From: CAWATZ01 sp963784995
Lineage (GTDB): Bacteria > Planctomycetota > Planctomycetia > Gemmatales > Gemmataceae
DNA length: 64,000 bases
Assembly: GCA_963784995.1 (NCBI GenBank)
Contig: CAWATZ010000011.1
Coordinates: 248,001-312,000, forward strand
Reading direction: 5' to 3'
In this document: piece by piece, positions 28,288 through 38,373 of the stretch
Numbering within the stretch: the stretch's first letter is position 1
How the letters are laid out: every line of letters starts with the position of its first letter
Translations under genes and position numbers: made by a program
Notes under the pieces: model-generated
What the model was told of the DNA's origin: nothing
What the model saw: only the letters and a program-made list of their open reading frames with translations
The model's database searches: none

Positions 28288-31236
28288 ATGTTCCGCTGTT
28301 GCCACTGTCCTCGCTTGATCGGGAAGGTAATCCTGGCATCAATCGTGTGCTTCTTCACCGCCGAAGTTGCCGGCGCCGAAGTGAAACACGTCAACCCAAA
28401 GTTGACCCGCGCGGATCTGTATGGTGATCCCCTGCCCGCTATGGCACTTTCCAGGATGGGTGTGATGCATCGGCCTGGCCGCCCGTATACAACTGCTGCT
28501 GTATCTCCCGATGGAAGTTCAATCATAACAGGTGAGGAGGGCCGATGTCGTTTCTGGGATCTGGCGTCTGGCAAGCAGCTTTGGAGCCTTGAGCTGGAAG
28601 AAGACGTTGTCGTTAATACGATCATTTTCAGTCCTGATCGCAAGCGTTTCGCAATCTGCGCCAAGAAACGAAAGCCGTTCGCTGAACTCGACTGGATTAG
28701 CTTTGTCTATGTCGGTGAAACGGCCACGGGGGCTCTGCAGCAACAATTCCGACAGGAATCCGAGCTTTCTGACCTGCGCTTCGCTCAGGATGGCGGCATT
28801 CTAATGGCCCGGAAACGTCCTGGTCGATTCCCCTTTGAATGCGACCTGGTTACGTGGGATGTTGCGAGTGCCAGGCAACTCAGGCTTATATCCGATATCA
28901 CTTGCGAATCGTGTTCTCCGGATCGGAAGTTCCTGGCTGTGGGAAAAGAGGACGGTTCCATCTCGCTCCTAGAAACCGATTCTGGTCGTAAAGTCCATCA
29001 GTGGCAGGGAGACGGCAACAAGGTTTTAACGATTACCTTCTCCCCTGATGGCAAATTGCTCGCTTGCAGGACGCGGCGATCCGTTTCTCGCAGAGTCAGC
29101 AACGAGAGAGAGCCGACCGATGCCATTCGAGTATGGGATTTCGCTGCCCGTAAGGAGCTTTGGCATGACAAAGCACGCCCTGCACCGATTCGGACGTTAG
29201 CATTTTCGCCAGACAGTCAAACCTTGATCACAAGTGATGGGAATGGTCTGAGGCTCTGGGATTCCGTTCGAGGTGATCAGTTTGCTTTTCTCCCTGTGGC
29301 CCCGCGCTGGGTGCTTTTTTCACCAGATAGTAAGAAGCTGATCTGGACGGAAGTCGATAACGAACCGTTCCACGAATGGGATCTTGCTTTGAAGAAGGAG
29401 ACTCGCCGTTGGGGCGGCGCACAAGGTCCGATTGCCAACCTCGGATTCTCTCCTGATGGCAAGCTGCTAATCTCGGCCGGGTATTGCCTGTGTGTCTGGG
29501 ATTTCCGTACCGCCAAGGTGGTGCAACCCCGGAGTTCGCATGTTGCGCCGATCACGTCCCTTGTCTTTTCCCCCAATGGAAAGTTCCTCGGGTCGATGGA
29601 TTCACGCAATGGCTTGGGCGTCTGGGAAATCCAGTCGGGAAAACCGCTGATCTCACCTCTCTGTGGGCCGCAAGGACCAATTGTTAAGCTGGCATTTCTC
29701 GCGGACAGCAACACTTTGGTTGCGGTTGGCAATGATGCCACTGTCCGAGTTTTTGGACTTCCCAGTGGAAATGCACTCCGCACCTTCTCTGTAGGTTCGC
29801 CTGCTCTGGGCAGGAAGTGGAAGGAGAGTCATTGGCCTTTCTGTGGTTCGAGCCTACCTGTCGTCTTTAGTCCAGGAAGAGACGTTCTTGCAGTCCTTGG
29901 GGACGATCAGTCGATTGGTCTTTGGGATCTGGCGACCGGAAAGGAACTCCATCGCCTGCGCGGCCATCGTGGGCAACATATGAGGATAATGTTTGCGCCG
30001 GATGGCAAAACGCTCCTCTCACAAGGAGACGATTGGACCATCCGACTTTGGGACGTGCCTACCGGCAAAGAGATTCAGTGTTTCCATGTCGAATCCAAGA
30101 TTGACGCAGTTCCTGCTTTTTCGTCAGACAGCGCCCTGCTGGCCTGGGCAAGCGATGGCACAATCCACGTCTTTAACTTGAGTAGACGCCGTGCGGTTCA
30201 GGAACTTGTTGGACACAAGGATCGCATTGGCGGGCTTGCTTTTCTCAGAGACAGCCGACTTCTCGTATCCCATGGATGGGATCGCGCTATCCGCACCTGG
30301 GATACTACCACCGGGAAAGTGCTTTCCTGCATCACGGAACGAGAAAAAGACGACTTGTTTTCCATCAATCTCCATTCTGCGCCCTCAGGCGAGGTGTTCG
30401 CACGGATTTCTTCGCGCCGGACCGAACATTTCTCCTTCTGTGAAGTGGATACGGGAATCCGGCTTTTTACCTGCTACAACAGCGAAGACCCATTGTTGGT
30501 TTTCAACCGCGAAGTCAATACTCTCGTCATCGCGAGAAAAATGGTCGCTTTCCGGGAGTTTGCCACTGGAGGGGAACTGCCTCCACTGCCAACTGGCCAC
30601 CAGGACATCATTACCCAGGTCAGCTTTTCTCCCGACGGCAAGACGGTCGTTACCGGCAGCAGAGACGGCACGATCCTCACCTGGGACTGGCGACGTGTTG
30701 TCGGCCTTACCGCTGAACCGGGTTCAACACTCAGAGTACCCGAGCGGGACACGTGCTGGGACGCCCTGGCGGGCTTGAATGCCGCCCATGCCTACCAGGC
30801 CATCGGCAAGCTGGCCGCTGGCAAGGATCGCACCGTTGCCTTTCTGAGCAAGCACATGCGACCCGCAACCGCCCTTGATCGCAAGCGCGTCCAGCAGTTG
30901 CTGGCCGAACTCGATCACAATGACTTCACGATCCGCGAGAAGGCCAGGCAAGCACTGGAACAGCTCGGCAGTGAAGTTCAACCGCTGCTGCGGCAGGCGC
31001 TTGCCGGGGAACTCTCCCTGGATGCTCGCCGCACGATTGAAGCATTGGTTCTGCCCCCGGAGTTGCAGCGGTGTTCGCCCGCCATGCTCCGGCAGCGGCG
31101 TGCCATCCAGACCCTGGAGTTGATCGGCACTCCCAGGGCTCGTCGCTTGCTGGAGACGCTGGCGACCGGCGTTCCGCAAGCCCCGCTCACTCAGCGGGCT
31201 CGTGCTGCTCTCGCCCGCCTGAACCGGACTCCGTAA
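28288..31236 (+). CDS. Exported WD40-repeat protein with HEAT-like tail
   Basis: 982 residues from ATG 28288, after GGAGAG; the longer frame upstream is not supported. The signal peptide ends near FFTAEVAGAEV. The protein carries at least ten WD40-like repeats (FSPDGK...RLWD pattern) forming one or two beta-propellers. The last 130 residues (RVQQLLAELDHNDFTIREKA, LIGTPRARRLLETLATG) form a helical HEAT-like module common at the end of planctomycete WD40 proteins. Scaffold or sensor role; partner unknown. Confidence 0.88.
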   Translation: MFRCCHCPRLIGKVILASIVCFFTAEVAGAEVKHVNPKLTRADLYGDPLPAMALSRMGVMHRPGRPYTTAAVSPDGSSIITGEEGRCRFWDLASGKQLWSLELEEDVVVNTIIFSPDRKRFAICAKKRKPFAELDWISFVYVGETATGALQQQFRQESELSDLRFAQDGGILMARKRPGRFPFECDLVTWDVASARQLRLISDITCESCSPDRKFLAVGKEDGSISLLETDSGRKVHQWQGDGNKVLTITFSPDGKLLACRTRRSVSRRVSNEREPTDAIRVWDFAARKELWHDKARPAPIRTLAFSPDSQTLITSDGNGLRLWDSVRGDQFAFLPVAPRWVLFSPDSKKLIWTEVDNEPFHEWDLALKKETRRWGGAQGPIANLGFSPDGKLLISAGYCLCVWDFRTAKVVQPRSSHVAPITSLVFSPNGKFLGSMDSRNGLGVWEIQSGKPLISPLCGPQGPIVKLAFLADSNTLVAVGNDATVRVFGLPSGNALRTFSVGSPALGRKWKESHWPFCGSSLPVVFSPGRDVLAVLGDDQSIGLWDLATGKELHRLRGHRGQHMRIMFAPDGKTLLSQGDDWTIRLWDVPTGKEIQCFHVESKIDAVPAFSSDSALLAWASDGTIHVFNLSRRRAVQELVGHKDRIGGLAFLRDSRLLVSHGWDRAIRTWDTTTGKVLSCITEREKDDLFSINLHSAPSGEVFARISSRRTEHFSFCEVDTGIRLFTCYNSEDPLLVFNREVNTLVIARKMVAFREFATGGELPPLPTGHQDIITQVSFSPDGKTVVTGSRDGTILTWDWRRVVGLTAEPGSTLRVPERDTCWDALAGLNAAHAYQAIGKLAAGKDRTVAFLSKHMRPATALDRKRVQQLLAELDHNDFTIREKARQALEQLGSEVQPLLRQALAGELSLDARRTIEALVLPPELQRCSPAMLRQRRAIQTLELIGTPRARRLLETLATGVPQAPLTQRARAALARLNRTP

Positions 31237-31439
31237 CACAGCTCGTTCGCCGCACGATAGAGCGAGGAAGGGGTGCAGTTGGGCCTGGTCCAATCCGGGC
31301 GCGGCTGCGCCGTTCGCTCATTGCTTCCGCGTCACGGCAAACCCACAACCCCGCAGCGAATCATTCCTCTTTGACCTTCCCTTCCCGGCGCAATAACCTG
31401 AACCTCAAGCTGCCCTCTTTCCCTCTTCGAGGTGTCCTC

Positions 31440-34400
31440 ATGCGTTCCGTTCCTGCCTGCCTGCTCGCCTTCCTCCTGCTTGGCCCTGGACCCGCTCCTG
31501 CTCAAGAGAAGCCTCTTCCCCAGGAGTGGGACTACACCGCCGCCATGAAGAAGGTCGCGGCCCAGTTCAAGGGCAACCCCGGCGTGGTGCTGCACGTCGG
31601 AGACTCGATCACCTACTCCAACCCCTACGGCCAGTGGGCCCGCGGCGGTCAGGGGCAGACCGAGGAGGCCCGGGCCATCCTCAAGTGGATGCACAACAAC
31701 GCCGGCAACGACAGCGACGGCTGGCATCTGGCCCGCTTCGACCATCCTGCCGGCGGCCGCTCGTACACGGCCTGCGGCGGCATCCGTGCCGACGAGATGC
31801 TGGCCGGCGGCACGCGCGGCATGCCCTCTTTTGCCAGGCTCCTTGAGACGTACAAGCCGCAGCTGGTGCTGGTCATGCTCGGCACCAACGACGCCTCCGC
31901 TAACCGACCCGTCAAGGCCTACGTAGCCGACATGGAGCGCATCGTGCAGGAATGCTTGAAGCGCGGCGTCGTGCCGATCCTGTCCACCATCCCGCCGCAC
32001 GTTGGCAAGCTCACTCTGGCCAGGCAGTACAACCAGGCGCTGCGGCAGCTGGCCCAGAAGCACGAGGTTCCGCTGATCGACTACGAGAAGGAGGTCCTCA
32101 AACGCCGGCCGGACGACTGGAACGGCACCCTGCTGAACAAGAACGACGTTCATCCGACTGCCGGTCAGGAGGGTGGACCGAACGCCGCGTCGGCGCCCAC
32201 GGCCGAGAACCTGCGCAACAGCGGCTACCTGCTCCGCGGCTGGCTCTCCGTCAAGAAGATCGCCGAGGTCAAGCGCACCGTGGTTCTGAATCCGGGAGCT
32301 GACGCTCCCGGCTCGCCGGCCAAACCCAAGGGCGAGGCGATCAAGCTGCCGGTCACCCGCGACACCTGGTTTTCCAACGTCGGCTCCGAGGTAGACGGCA
32401 ACAATGGCGGTGCACCGCAGCTCAAGCTGAAGTCGATCCAGGAGATGTCGCTGGTGGACCTGGACCCGGCTCAGCTCAAGGGTCGGGTCATCAAGGGAGC
32501 GACCCTGCACCTGAAGGTCAGCGGCAAGGAACGGCTGTATCGCGTCACCGTCAGCAGCTTCGGCTCCGAATGGGTCGAGGGCACCGGCCGCAGCTACCAG
32601 AAGCAGACGGGCAGCTCCACGCACAACCGCCGCCGGCACCCCGATGAACGGTGGGCCGGTCCCGGCAGCGACCTGTGCAGCGTCATGCTCGGCCAGGGCG
32701 GCACGCTCTGGCGCATGGCCGACGCCTTGCCGCCGGACGCGCAGGGCTGGCAGAAGGTCGCCGTCGATCCGACCGTGGTGGCCGCGCGCGTGGCCGGGAT
32801 CAGTCAGGGTTTCCTGCTGTTCGATGACGTCGGCACGGAGTGGAGCCGGGATGGCGACAAGTTCACGCTGCGGCACATGCCCAATCGCTTTGTCCACAGC
32901 CGCGAGTCGGGACCGGCCAACGCTCCCTATTTCACCGTCTGGCTCGGCCCCGAGGACCGGCTGCCGCCAGCATCGCCGACCGGGCTGGAGGGCAGCGCCG
33001 GGGAGCTGCCGGCCGGCGAGGCCTGGGTGAGCTGGGTCACGCCCGAGGACAGGGGCCCGGCGGGGACGGTCGGATTTTTCGTGAGCGTCGATGGCAAAGC
33101 GGTGCCGCGCTACCTGGTGCCGCTGGCCGGGAAAGTGGGCGAGCGCGTCCGGATGCGGCTTCGCGACCTGAACCTACCTGTGGGCAAGCGGGTCGAGATC
33201 GAGGTCAGCGCCGTGGATGGGGTCGGCAACCGCGGCGAACCGGCACGGGCCACGGTCATGGTCTCCGAGAGGAAGGCCGCAGTCCTGCCGGGAAAGCGGC
33301 CGACCTTCGCCGCCGACGGGGGACCGCTGCCACGGCTGGGACAGGTGGAGGTCAGTATCCTGGATGAGCTGGACAAGGTCCATCCGGTCAGCGGTGCCAT
33401 GATCCCCGCCCAGCCGGCCGGCTACCGGTCGGCCAACCACCTCTGGAACGCCAGGGAGAAAGAGATCCGTCTGGCCGGGGCCCGCAATGAGTTCGTCGCC
33501 TTCCAGGTGCTGGTCCGTGGGGAGATAAAGGGGGTCAAGCCGCGTCTGAGCTTCGAGGGCAGTGATGGCCGAAAAATGCAGGTCGCTTTTGGGCGCTACG
33601 TCCACGTCTCGACCAGACAGGGGCCGTTGCCCGATCCGATTGTGCCGCTGACAGCAGGATTGGACGTGCCGACGGCGGATGAGAAAATCGAGGGCCAGAA
33701 GAGCGGCAGCCTCCACTGCGAGATTTACGTTCCCCACGATGCCAGGGCCGGTCTGCACGAGGGCAAGCTCCGGCTGGAGGTGGACGGGCAGAGCCTGGAG
33801 CTGAAGGTCACCCTTCAGGTCTGGGACTTCACCTTGCCTGATTCCCTGAGCTTTTTGCCGGAAATGAACTGCTACGGCCTCCCCGCCAATGAGCGCGACT
33901 ACTACCGGCTGGCGCACCGGCACCGCACTGTGCTGAACCGCGTGCCCTACCACCACAGCGGCGCGGTTTCGGCCGGCTGCGCCCCACGCATCAGCGGCGG
34001 CGAGTTCGACTGGACCGCGTGGGATGCCCGCTTCGGGCCGTACTTTGACGGCTCCGCCTTCGCCGACCTGCCGCGGAAGCACGTGCCCCTGGAGTTCACG
34101 TACCTGCCTCTTTTCGAGAACTGGCCCACTCCGATGGAGGGCAATTACAACGGCAGCTACTGGGCCGATCGCGCCTTTCCCGCTCGCTATCGGCAGAACC
34201 TCGTCGAGGCGAGCCGGAAGTTCGCGGTCCACTTCGACGAGAAGAAATGGCACGACACGCTGTTCCAGTTCTTCCTCAACGGCAAGACCGACTTCAAGCG
34301 GAACGGCTGGTCGCGCGGCACGTCGCCGTGGCTGCTGGACGAGCCGGCCAACTACCAGGATTACTGGGCCCTGCGCTGGTTCGGCGCCGCCTTCCATGAG

Positions 34401-35120
34401 GGGGTTAACAAGGCGGGCGGCAAGGCCAAGATGCTGTTCCGGGCCGACATTTCCCGGCCGCAGTGGCAGCGCGACACTTTCAACGGTCTGCTCGATTACA
34501 ACGTGGTCGGCGGCGCCTTCCGGCCGTATCACCGGATGGTGCTGGACCGCAAGGAGGCGTCGGGCGAGATTGTGCTGGAGTACGGCAGCAGCAATGCCGT
34601 GGAGCAGTCGAACTTACAGCCGCTCGGCTGGAGCCTCGACGTCTGGAGCCTCGGCGGCGATGGCGTCCTCCCCTGGCAGACGGTCGGCACCGCTAACTCC
34701 TGGAAGCAGGCCGATACGCTGTCGCTGTTCTACCCCGCTCGCGGGACCGGACCCGAGAAGGATGTCGTTCCCTCGGTGCGTCTGAAGGCGTTTCGGCGGG
34801 GACAGCAGGATGTAGAGTATCTGACGCTGCTGATGCTGCAATCGAAGGAGCCGCGCTGGGCCGTCGGCCAGGCGGTGCGGCAAGCGCTGAAGCTGCTGGC
34901 CCAGCGGGAGGGGACAGAGTTCGTCGGCGGCGAGGATGCGGGCCGGCTCAACTACGGCAAGCTGCTGCCGCAGCAGGCGTGGGCGCTGCGGATGCAGCTG
35001 GGAGAGGCACTGTCGGCGGCCCGGCCGGAGGCGAAGCGGAAGCTGGTCGATTTCCGGCTGCCGCGACGCGATCCGGAGAAGCTGGCTCCGAAATATGTCT
35101 CGGTGGGTGAAGTGCCGTGA
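31440..35120 (+). CDS. Secreted SGNH hydrolase fused to a DUF4091-like domain
   Basis: 1226 residues from ATG 31440. After the signal peptide (MRSVPACLLAFLLLGPGPAP), residues 25-280 form an SGNH/GDSL esterase with Ser in VGDSITY, GTND, and the Asp-x-x-His pair in NDVHPT. The middle holds beta-sandwich segments (fibronectin-like, WVSWVTPEDRGPAG). The C-terminal 550 residues, from LDKVHPVSGAM onward, resemble DUF4091 glycoside-hydrolase-like proteins (FFLNGKTDFKRN, RRGQQDVEYLTLL). Likely acts on polysaccharide and its ester groups outside the cell; that is inference. A palindromic half-repeat is read in frame as LNPGADAPGSP. Confidence 0.85.
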   Translation: MRSVPACLLAFLLLGPGPAPAQEKPLPQEWDYTAAMKKVAAQFKGNPGVVLHVGDSITYSNPYGQWARGGQGQTEEARAILKWMHNNAGNDSDGWHLARFDHPAGGRSYTACGGIRADEMLAGGTRGMPSFARLLETYKPQLVLVMLGTNDASANRPVKAYVADMERIVQECLKRGVVPILSTIPPHVGKLTLARQYNQALRQLAQKHEVPLIDYEKEVLKRRPDDWNGTLLNKNDVHPTAGQEGGPNAASAPTAENLRNSGYLLRGWLSVKKIAEVKRTVVLNPGADAPGSPAKPKGEAIKLPVTRDTWFSNVGSEVDGNNGGAPQLKLKSIQEMSLVDLDPAQLKGRVIKGATLHLKVSGKERLYRVTVSSFGSEWVEGTGRSYQKQTGSSTHNRRRHPDERWAGPGSDLCSVMLGQGGTLWRMADALPPDAQGWQKVAVDPTVVAARVAGISQGFLLFDDVGTEWSRDGDKFTLRHMPNRFVHSRESGPANAPYFTVWLGPEDRLPPASPTGLEGSAGELPAGEAWVSWVTPEDRGPAGTVGFFVSVDGKAVPRYLVPLAGKVGERVRMRLRDLNLPVGKRVEIEVSAVDGVGNRGEPARATVMVSERKAAVLPGKRPTFAADGGPLPRLGQVEVSILDELDKVHPVSGAMIPAQPAGYRSANHLWNAREKEIRLAGARNEFVAFQVLVRGEIKGVKPRLSFEGSDGRKMQVAFGRYVHVSTRQGPLPDPIVPLTAGLDVPTADEKIEGQKSGSLHCEIYVPHDARAGLHEGKLRLEVDGQSLELKVTLQVWDFTLPDSLSFLPEMNCYGLPANERDYYRLAHRHRTVLNRVPYHHSGAVSAGCAPRISGGEFDWTAWDARFGPYFDGSAFADLPRKHVPLEFTYLPLFENWPTPMEGNYNGSYWADRAFPARYRQNLVEASRKFAVHFDEKKWHDTLFQFFLNGKTDFKRNGWSRGTSPWLLDEPANYQDYWALRWFGAAFHEGVNKAGGKAKMLFRADISRPQWQRDTFNGLLDYNVVGGAFRPYHRMVLDRKEASGEIVLEYGSSNAVEQSNLQPLGWSLDVWSLGGDGVLPWQTVGTANSWKQADTLSLFYPARGTGPEKDVVPSVRLKAFRRGQQDVEYLTLLMLQSKEPRWAVGQAVRQALKLLAQREGTEFVGGEDAGRLNYGKLLPQQAWALRMQLGEALSAARPEAKRKLVDFRLPRRDPEKLAPKYVSVGEVP

Positions 35121-35331
35121 GACGCGCTGGAGGGAGCGCCCTCCGTGGCGTTCCGCTCCTCGCCGGGCAGTAGATGGCGCACCGCTCGGCACACGGCACG
35201 TGCCGCAGGCTGGGCGGGAAGTGTGAAGACAAAGTTCAGGCAAGCAGAGGATGCCTCGGCCAGACTCGCTTGCCTGCTTTTGTTGCCCCGAGCAGGGCGA
35301 TCGGTCTGTGACAAAGAAGGTATTATTTGGG

Positions 35332-35859
35332 TCACCGCGCTTCGCGTGTCAGCTTGATGTACAGTTCCTGTCGCTTTTTCGTGGTCAGATTGCGGTGGAC
35401 GTAGCGCACCGGGTGCCCATCCCGGGAGTCGAACCACGCCGTCGCGTAATTCCGCCGGCCGGTCGCTTGCTCATCCTCCTTCAGGTTGGCCTCGATGAGA
35501 TTGAACAGGCCCTCGACCGTGCAGTCCGAGAGATCGCGTAGCGGCAGGCTGCGCGTGACGGGGCCGAGAACCAGTCCGGCAACGTCGTCGAAGCGGATCA
35601 CCTGACCGTTGCAGGACAGGGCCACCACCCGACCCCTGCGGACCTTGACGCGGAACTCGTCGGCCTCCGGCTCCCGGTCCGTGCGCTCTGAGTAACTCAG
35701 GTCATAATTGTCGGTGCCCTTCTCCTGCCACAAAGCCCGGGCATGGGCTAGCTGCTGCGGAGTCAACTGCATGCGCTGATTGTGGACGATGGGGATAATG
35801 ATGGCAGCGACGGCCAGCAGCACCAGGATGCCGAAGAACCACAGCCAGCTGCGCCGCAT
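35332..35859 (-). CDS. Membrane-anchored DUF6174-like protein
   Basis: 175 residues with one N-terminal transmembrane helix (LWFFGILVLLAVAAIIIPIV) and no cleavage site. The soluble part has LWQEKGTDNYDLSYS, VRRGRVVALSCNGQ and VEGLFNLIEANL, the pattern I associate with DUF6174 (small lipoprotein-like domain). Function unknown. A perfect palindrome separates it from glgC. Confidence 0.7.
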   Translation of the reverse strand: MRRSWLWFFGILVLLAVAAIIIPIVHNQRMQLTPQQLAHARALWQEKGTDNYDLSYSERTDREPEADEFRVKVRRGRVVALSCNGQVIRFDDVAGLVLGPVTRSLPLRDLSDCTVEGLFNLIEANLKEDEQATGRRNYATAWFDSRDGHPVRYVHRNLTTKKRQELYIKLTREAR

Positions 35860-35874
35860 GCCGAGAATCTCCTC

Positions 35875-35935
35875 ACGTAGGACGGCTCTCCTGAGCCGTC
35901 TTCCTGTGGGACGGCTCAGGAGAGCCGTCCTACGT
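35875..35935. repeat. Perfect intergenic palindrome
   Basis: Arms of about 26 bp (ACGTAGGACGGCTCTCCTGA... and complement) with a 9-base loop. It touches the stop codon of glgC at 35935 and may terminate it. Confidence 0.85.
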
Positions 35936-37182
35936 CACCGCGCCGGCCCGAATGGGTCGGCAATGTCCGCCTTGGGCAGCACCACCACGCCCTGCTCGGT
36001 CACGGTGAAGCCCCGACGGCGGTCCTGCTCCAGGTCGTGGCCGATCACCGTGCCGGCCGGCAGCTTGACGTTCTTGTCGATGATGGCCCGGCGAATCCGG
36101 CAGTGCCGGCCCACGTCCACGCCCTCGAACAGGATCGACTCCTCGACCTGGGCATAGCTGTTGACGCGCACGTTCGGCGACAGGATGCTGCGGCGGACGT
36201 GGCCGCCGCTGATGATGCTGCCGTGGCAGACCATGCTGTCGTGCGCCTCGCCGCGCCGGGCCAGGTGGATCGGCCCGTCCTCGTTGAAGACGAACTTGGG
36301 CGGCGGCAACTGCGGCTGCCAGGTGCGGATCGGCCATTCCCGGTCGTAGAGGTTCAGCACCGGATCGACCTCGACCAGGTCCATGTTGGCCTGGTAGTAG
36401 GCGTCGAGCGTGCCCACGTCGCGCCAGTAGGGGGCCGGCTTGCGGTTCTGGTCGCGGAACCGATAGGCGTAGACCCGCTGCACCGACAGGACCGAAGGGA
36501 TCAGGTTCCGGCCAAAGTCGTGGTTGCTGGTCGGATTGACCGCATCCTGACACAGCAGCTCGAACATCGTCTTGGCGTTGAAGACGTAGATGCCCATCGA
36601 CGCCAGGGATTGGTCAGGCAGATCGGGCAAGGTCGGCGGCTCGGCCGGCTTCTCCACAAAGCCGACCACCCGGCCATCCTCTTCCGCGGCCACGATGCCG
36701 AAGCTAACCCCCTCGCGCCGCGGCACGGTGATGCAGCCGATGGTCATGTCCGCATTCTTTTCGACGTGGAAGCGGATCATGTCGCCGTAGTCCATCTTGT
36801 AGATGTGGTCGCCGCCCAGGATCAGCACGCAGCGCGGATCGGCCTTCTCGATGGAGTAGATGTTCTGGTAGACGGCGTCCGCGGTGCCGCGATACCACTG
36901 CTCATTCATGCGCTGCTGCGGCGGCAAGACGTCAATCGATTCCCCCAGCTCCCGGCTGAGAAACCCCCAGCCCGCGGAGATGTGCCGGTCCAGGCTGCGG
37001 TTCTTGTACTGGGTGATGACCAGGACGCGGCGCAGACCGCTGTTGATGCAATTGGACAGGGTAAAGTCGATGATGCGGTACAGGCCGCCAAAGGGGACGG
37101 CCGGCTTGGCCCGATCGCGTGTTAGCGGGTCGAGGCGCGTCCCCTTGCCGCCGGCCAGGATCAGGGTCAAGACCTCTTTCAC
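35935..37182 (-). CDS. glgC: Glucose-1-phosphate adenylyltransferase
   Basis: 415 residues from GTG 37182, six bases after GGAGAG; the longer frame runs into a repeat. Makes ADP-glucose for glycogen. Landmarks: LILAGGKGTRLDPLT, KPAVPFGG, YRIIDFTLSNCINSG, the Asp in LGGDHIYKMDY, FVEKP, and the C-terminal left-handed beta-helix (SILSPNVRVNSYAQVEESIL). Its neighbour is a glycosyltransferase, but the two are separated by a palindrome. Confidence 0.96.
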   Translation of the reverse strand: MKEVLTLILAGGKGTRLDPLTRDRAKPAVPFGGLYRIIDFTLSNCINSGLRRVLVITQYKNRSLDRHISAGWGFLSRELGESIDVLPPQQRMNEQWYRGTADAVYQNIYSIEKADPRCVLILGGDHIYKMDYGDMIRFHVEKNADMTIGCITVPRREGVSFGIVAAEEDGRVVGFVEKPAEPPTLPDLPDQSLASMGIYVFNAKTMFELLCQDAVNPTSNHDFGRNLIPSVLSVQRVYAYRFRDQNRKPAPYWRDVGTLDAYYQANMDLVEVDPVLNLYDREWPIRTWQPQLPPPKFVFNEDGPIHLARRGEAHDSMVCHGSIISGGHVRRSILSPNVRVNSYAQVEESILFEGVDVGRHCRIRRAIIDKNVKLPAGTVIGHDLEQDRRRGFTVTEQGVVVLPKADIADPFGPAR

Positions 37183-37205
37183 CACACTCTCTCCTTCCAA
37201 ACGAG

Positions 37206-37285
37206 GATTAACCACGGATGACACGGATAACACGGATAAAGACAACAGCACTTATCCGTGTTATCCGTGTCATCCGTGGTTAATC
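37206..37285. repeat. Intergenic palindrome with internal repeats
   Basis: Arms of about 33 bp (GATTAACCACGGATGACACG... and complement), each containing the repeated unit ACACGGATAA. It lies between the glycosyltransferase stop and the glgC start, covering the glgC leader. Confidence 0.85.
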
Positions 37286-37288
37286 TTT

Positions 37289-38359
37289 TTATGAGTTCAG
37301 GTAAAGGCGCACACACCCCTCGACCAATCCTGCCACACTGAACCGTCGCCGCACCGTTTCGGCCCCGGCATCGGCCAGCGCCTGACGCCAGGCAGCGTCA
37401 TCGAGCAAGAGCCGCGATTGGCGTGCCAGGTCGGGTTTGTCACCCGGCCGCGCCAGCAGACCGGTGGTGCCGTCCTCGATGATCTCGGCCAGGGCCGGCA
37501 CGCTCGAGCCGACCACGGCCTTGCCGGCCGCCAGCGCCTCCAGGGCGACGTTGACGCCGCTTGCTCCCTGGCTCAGCACCCAGACCAGTTCCGCCCGTTG
37601 CAGCCAGGGCAGCACGCTGGGACAAACGCCCGCGAAGTGGACGCGATCGGTCAACTGGATGCCGTCGCGGAACCGACGAATCCGCTCGCGTTCCGGGCCA
37701 TCGCCCACCAGCACCAGGTGCAGGTCGGGGTACAGGTAATGCAGGATGTCCACCGTCCACACCGCATCCCGGTGGCCCTTGTGCGGCCGAAACGGTCCGA
37801 CTGCCACGATCACCCGGGCCTGCTCGGGCAACCCGGGAAGCGCGGGCAGCGATTCCTCTTTGAGGACCGGAGTTGCGACCCCCGGCCAGACCACGGCCAG
37901 CCGCGATGCGTCCATCCCCAGGCCACGATAGCGCTGGGCCTCGTTCTCGCCCAGTGCAATGACAACCGATTTCTTACCCCACAACCAGCGGTCCAGCCAG
38001 AACGGTTTGCCCAGGGCAGGCAGCAATCCGGTCAGGAAGACCCGGGCCGAGCCTGGACCGCCCGCCAGACACAGCCCGCGCAAGGCCAGTGCGCCCCAGA
38101 CGTGAATGATGTCCGGACGATACGCCTGGAGCAACCGGCTCAGGACCAGGAAGGGGCCCAGGTCGAACGGCCGGCTCCAGCCGAGCAGAGACACGTCCAG
38201 TCCCGCCCGACGCAGCTCGTCCACCCAGGGCGACGGGCCGCCCAGGACGACCACGTGCGTCTCGAAGCGGTCCGCGGGCAGATGCGACGCCAGCAAACAC
38301 AGCTGCCGGGCCAGGCCGCCGTGGTCGAGGTCGGGAATGAGGTACAGGAGACGTGTCAC
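37289..38359 (-). CDS. Glycosyltransferase family 4 protein
   Basis: 356 residues from GTG 38359, 14 bases after the hpt stop. GT-B fold: RLLYLIPDLDHGGLARQL near the start, VAVGPFRPHKGHRDAV in the middle, and the nucleotide-sugar segment GASGVNVALEALAAGKAVVGS followed by LAEIIEDGTTGLLARPGD. Transfers a sugar from a nucleotide donor, probably to a glycan or lipid; acceptor unknown. Likely co-transcribed with hpt. Confidence 0.9.
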   Translation of the reverse strand: MTRLLYLIPDLDHGGLARQLCLLASHLPADRFETHVVVLGGPSPWVDELRRAGLDVSLLGWSRPFDLGPFLVLSRLLQAYRPDIIHVWGALALRGLCLAGGPGSARVFLTGLLPALGKPFWLDRWLWGKKSVVIALGENEAQRYRGLGMDASRLAVVWPGVATPVLKEESLPALPGLPEQARVIVAVGPFRPHKGHRDAVWTVDILHYLYPDLHLVLVGDGPERERIRRFRDGIQLTDRVHFAGVCPSVLPWLQRAELVWVLSQGASGVNVALEALAAGKAVVGSSVPALAEIIEDGTTGLLARPGDKPDLARQSRLLLDDAAWRQALADAGAETVRRRFSVAGLVEGCVRLYLNS

Positions 38360-38373
38360 AGTCCGGAGGACCC

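Noticed and set aside
31071..31439. N-terminal extension of the SGNH hydrolase frame
   Set aside because: It overlaps the end of the WD40 gene in another frame. The signal peptide at 31440 marks the real start.
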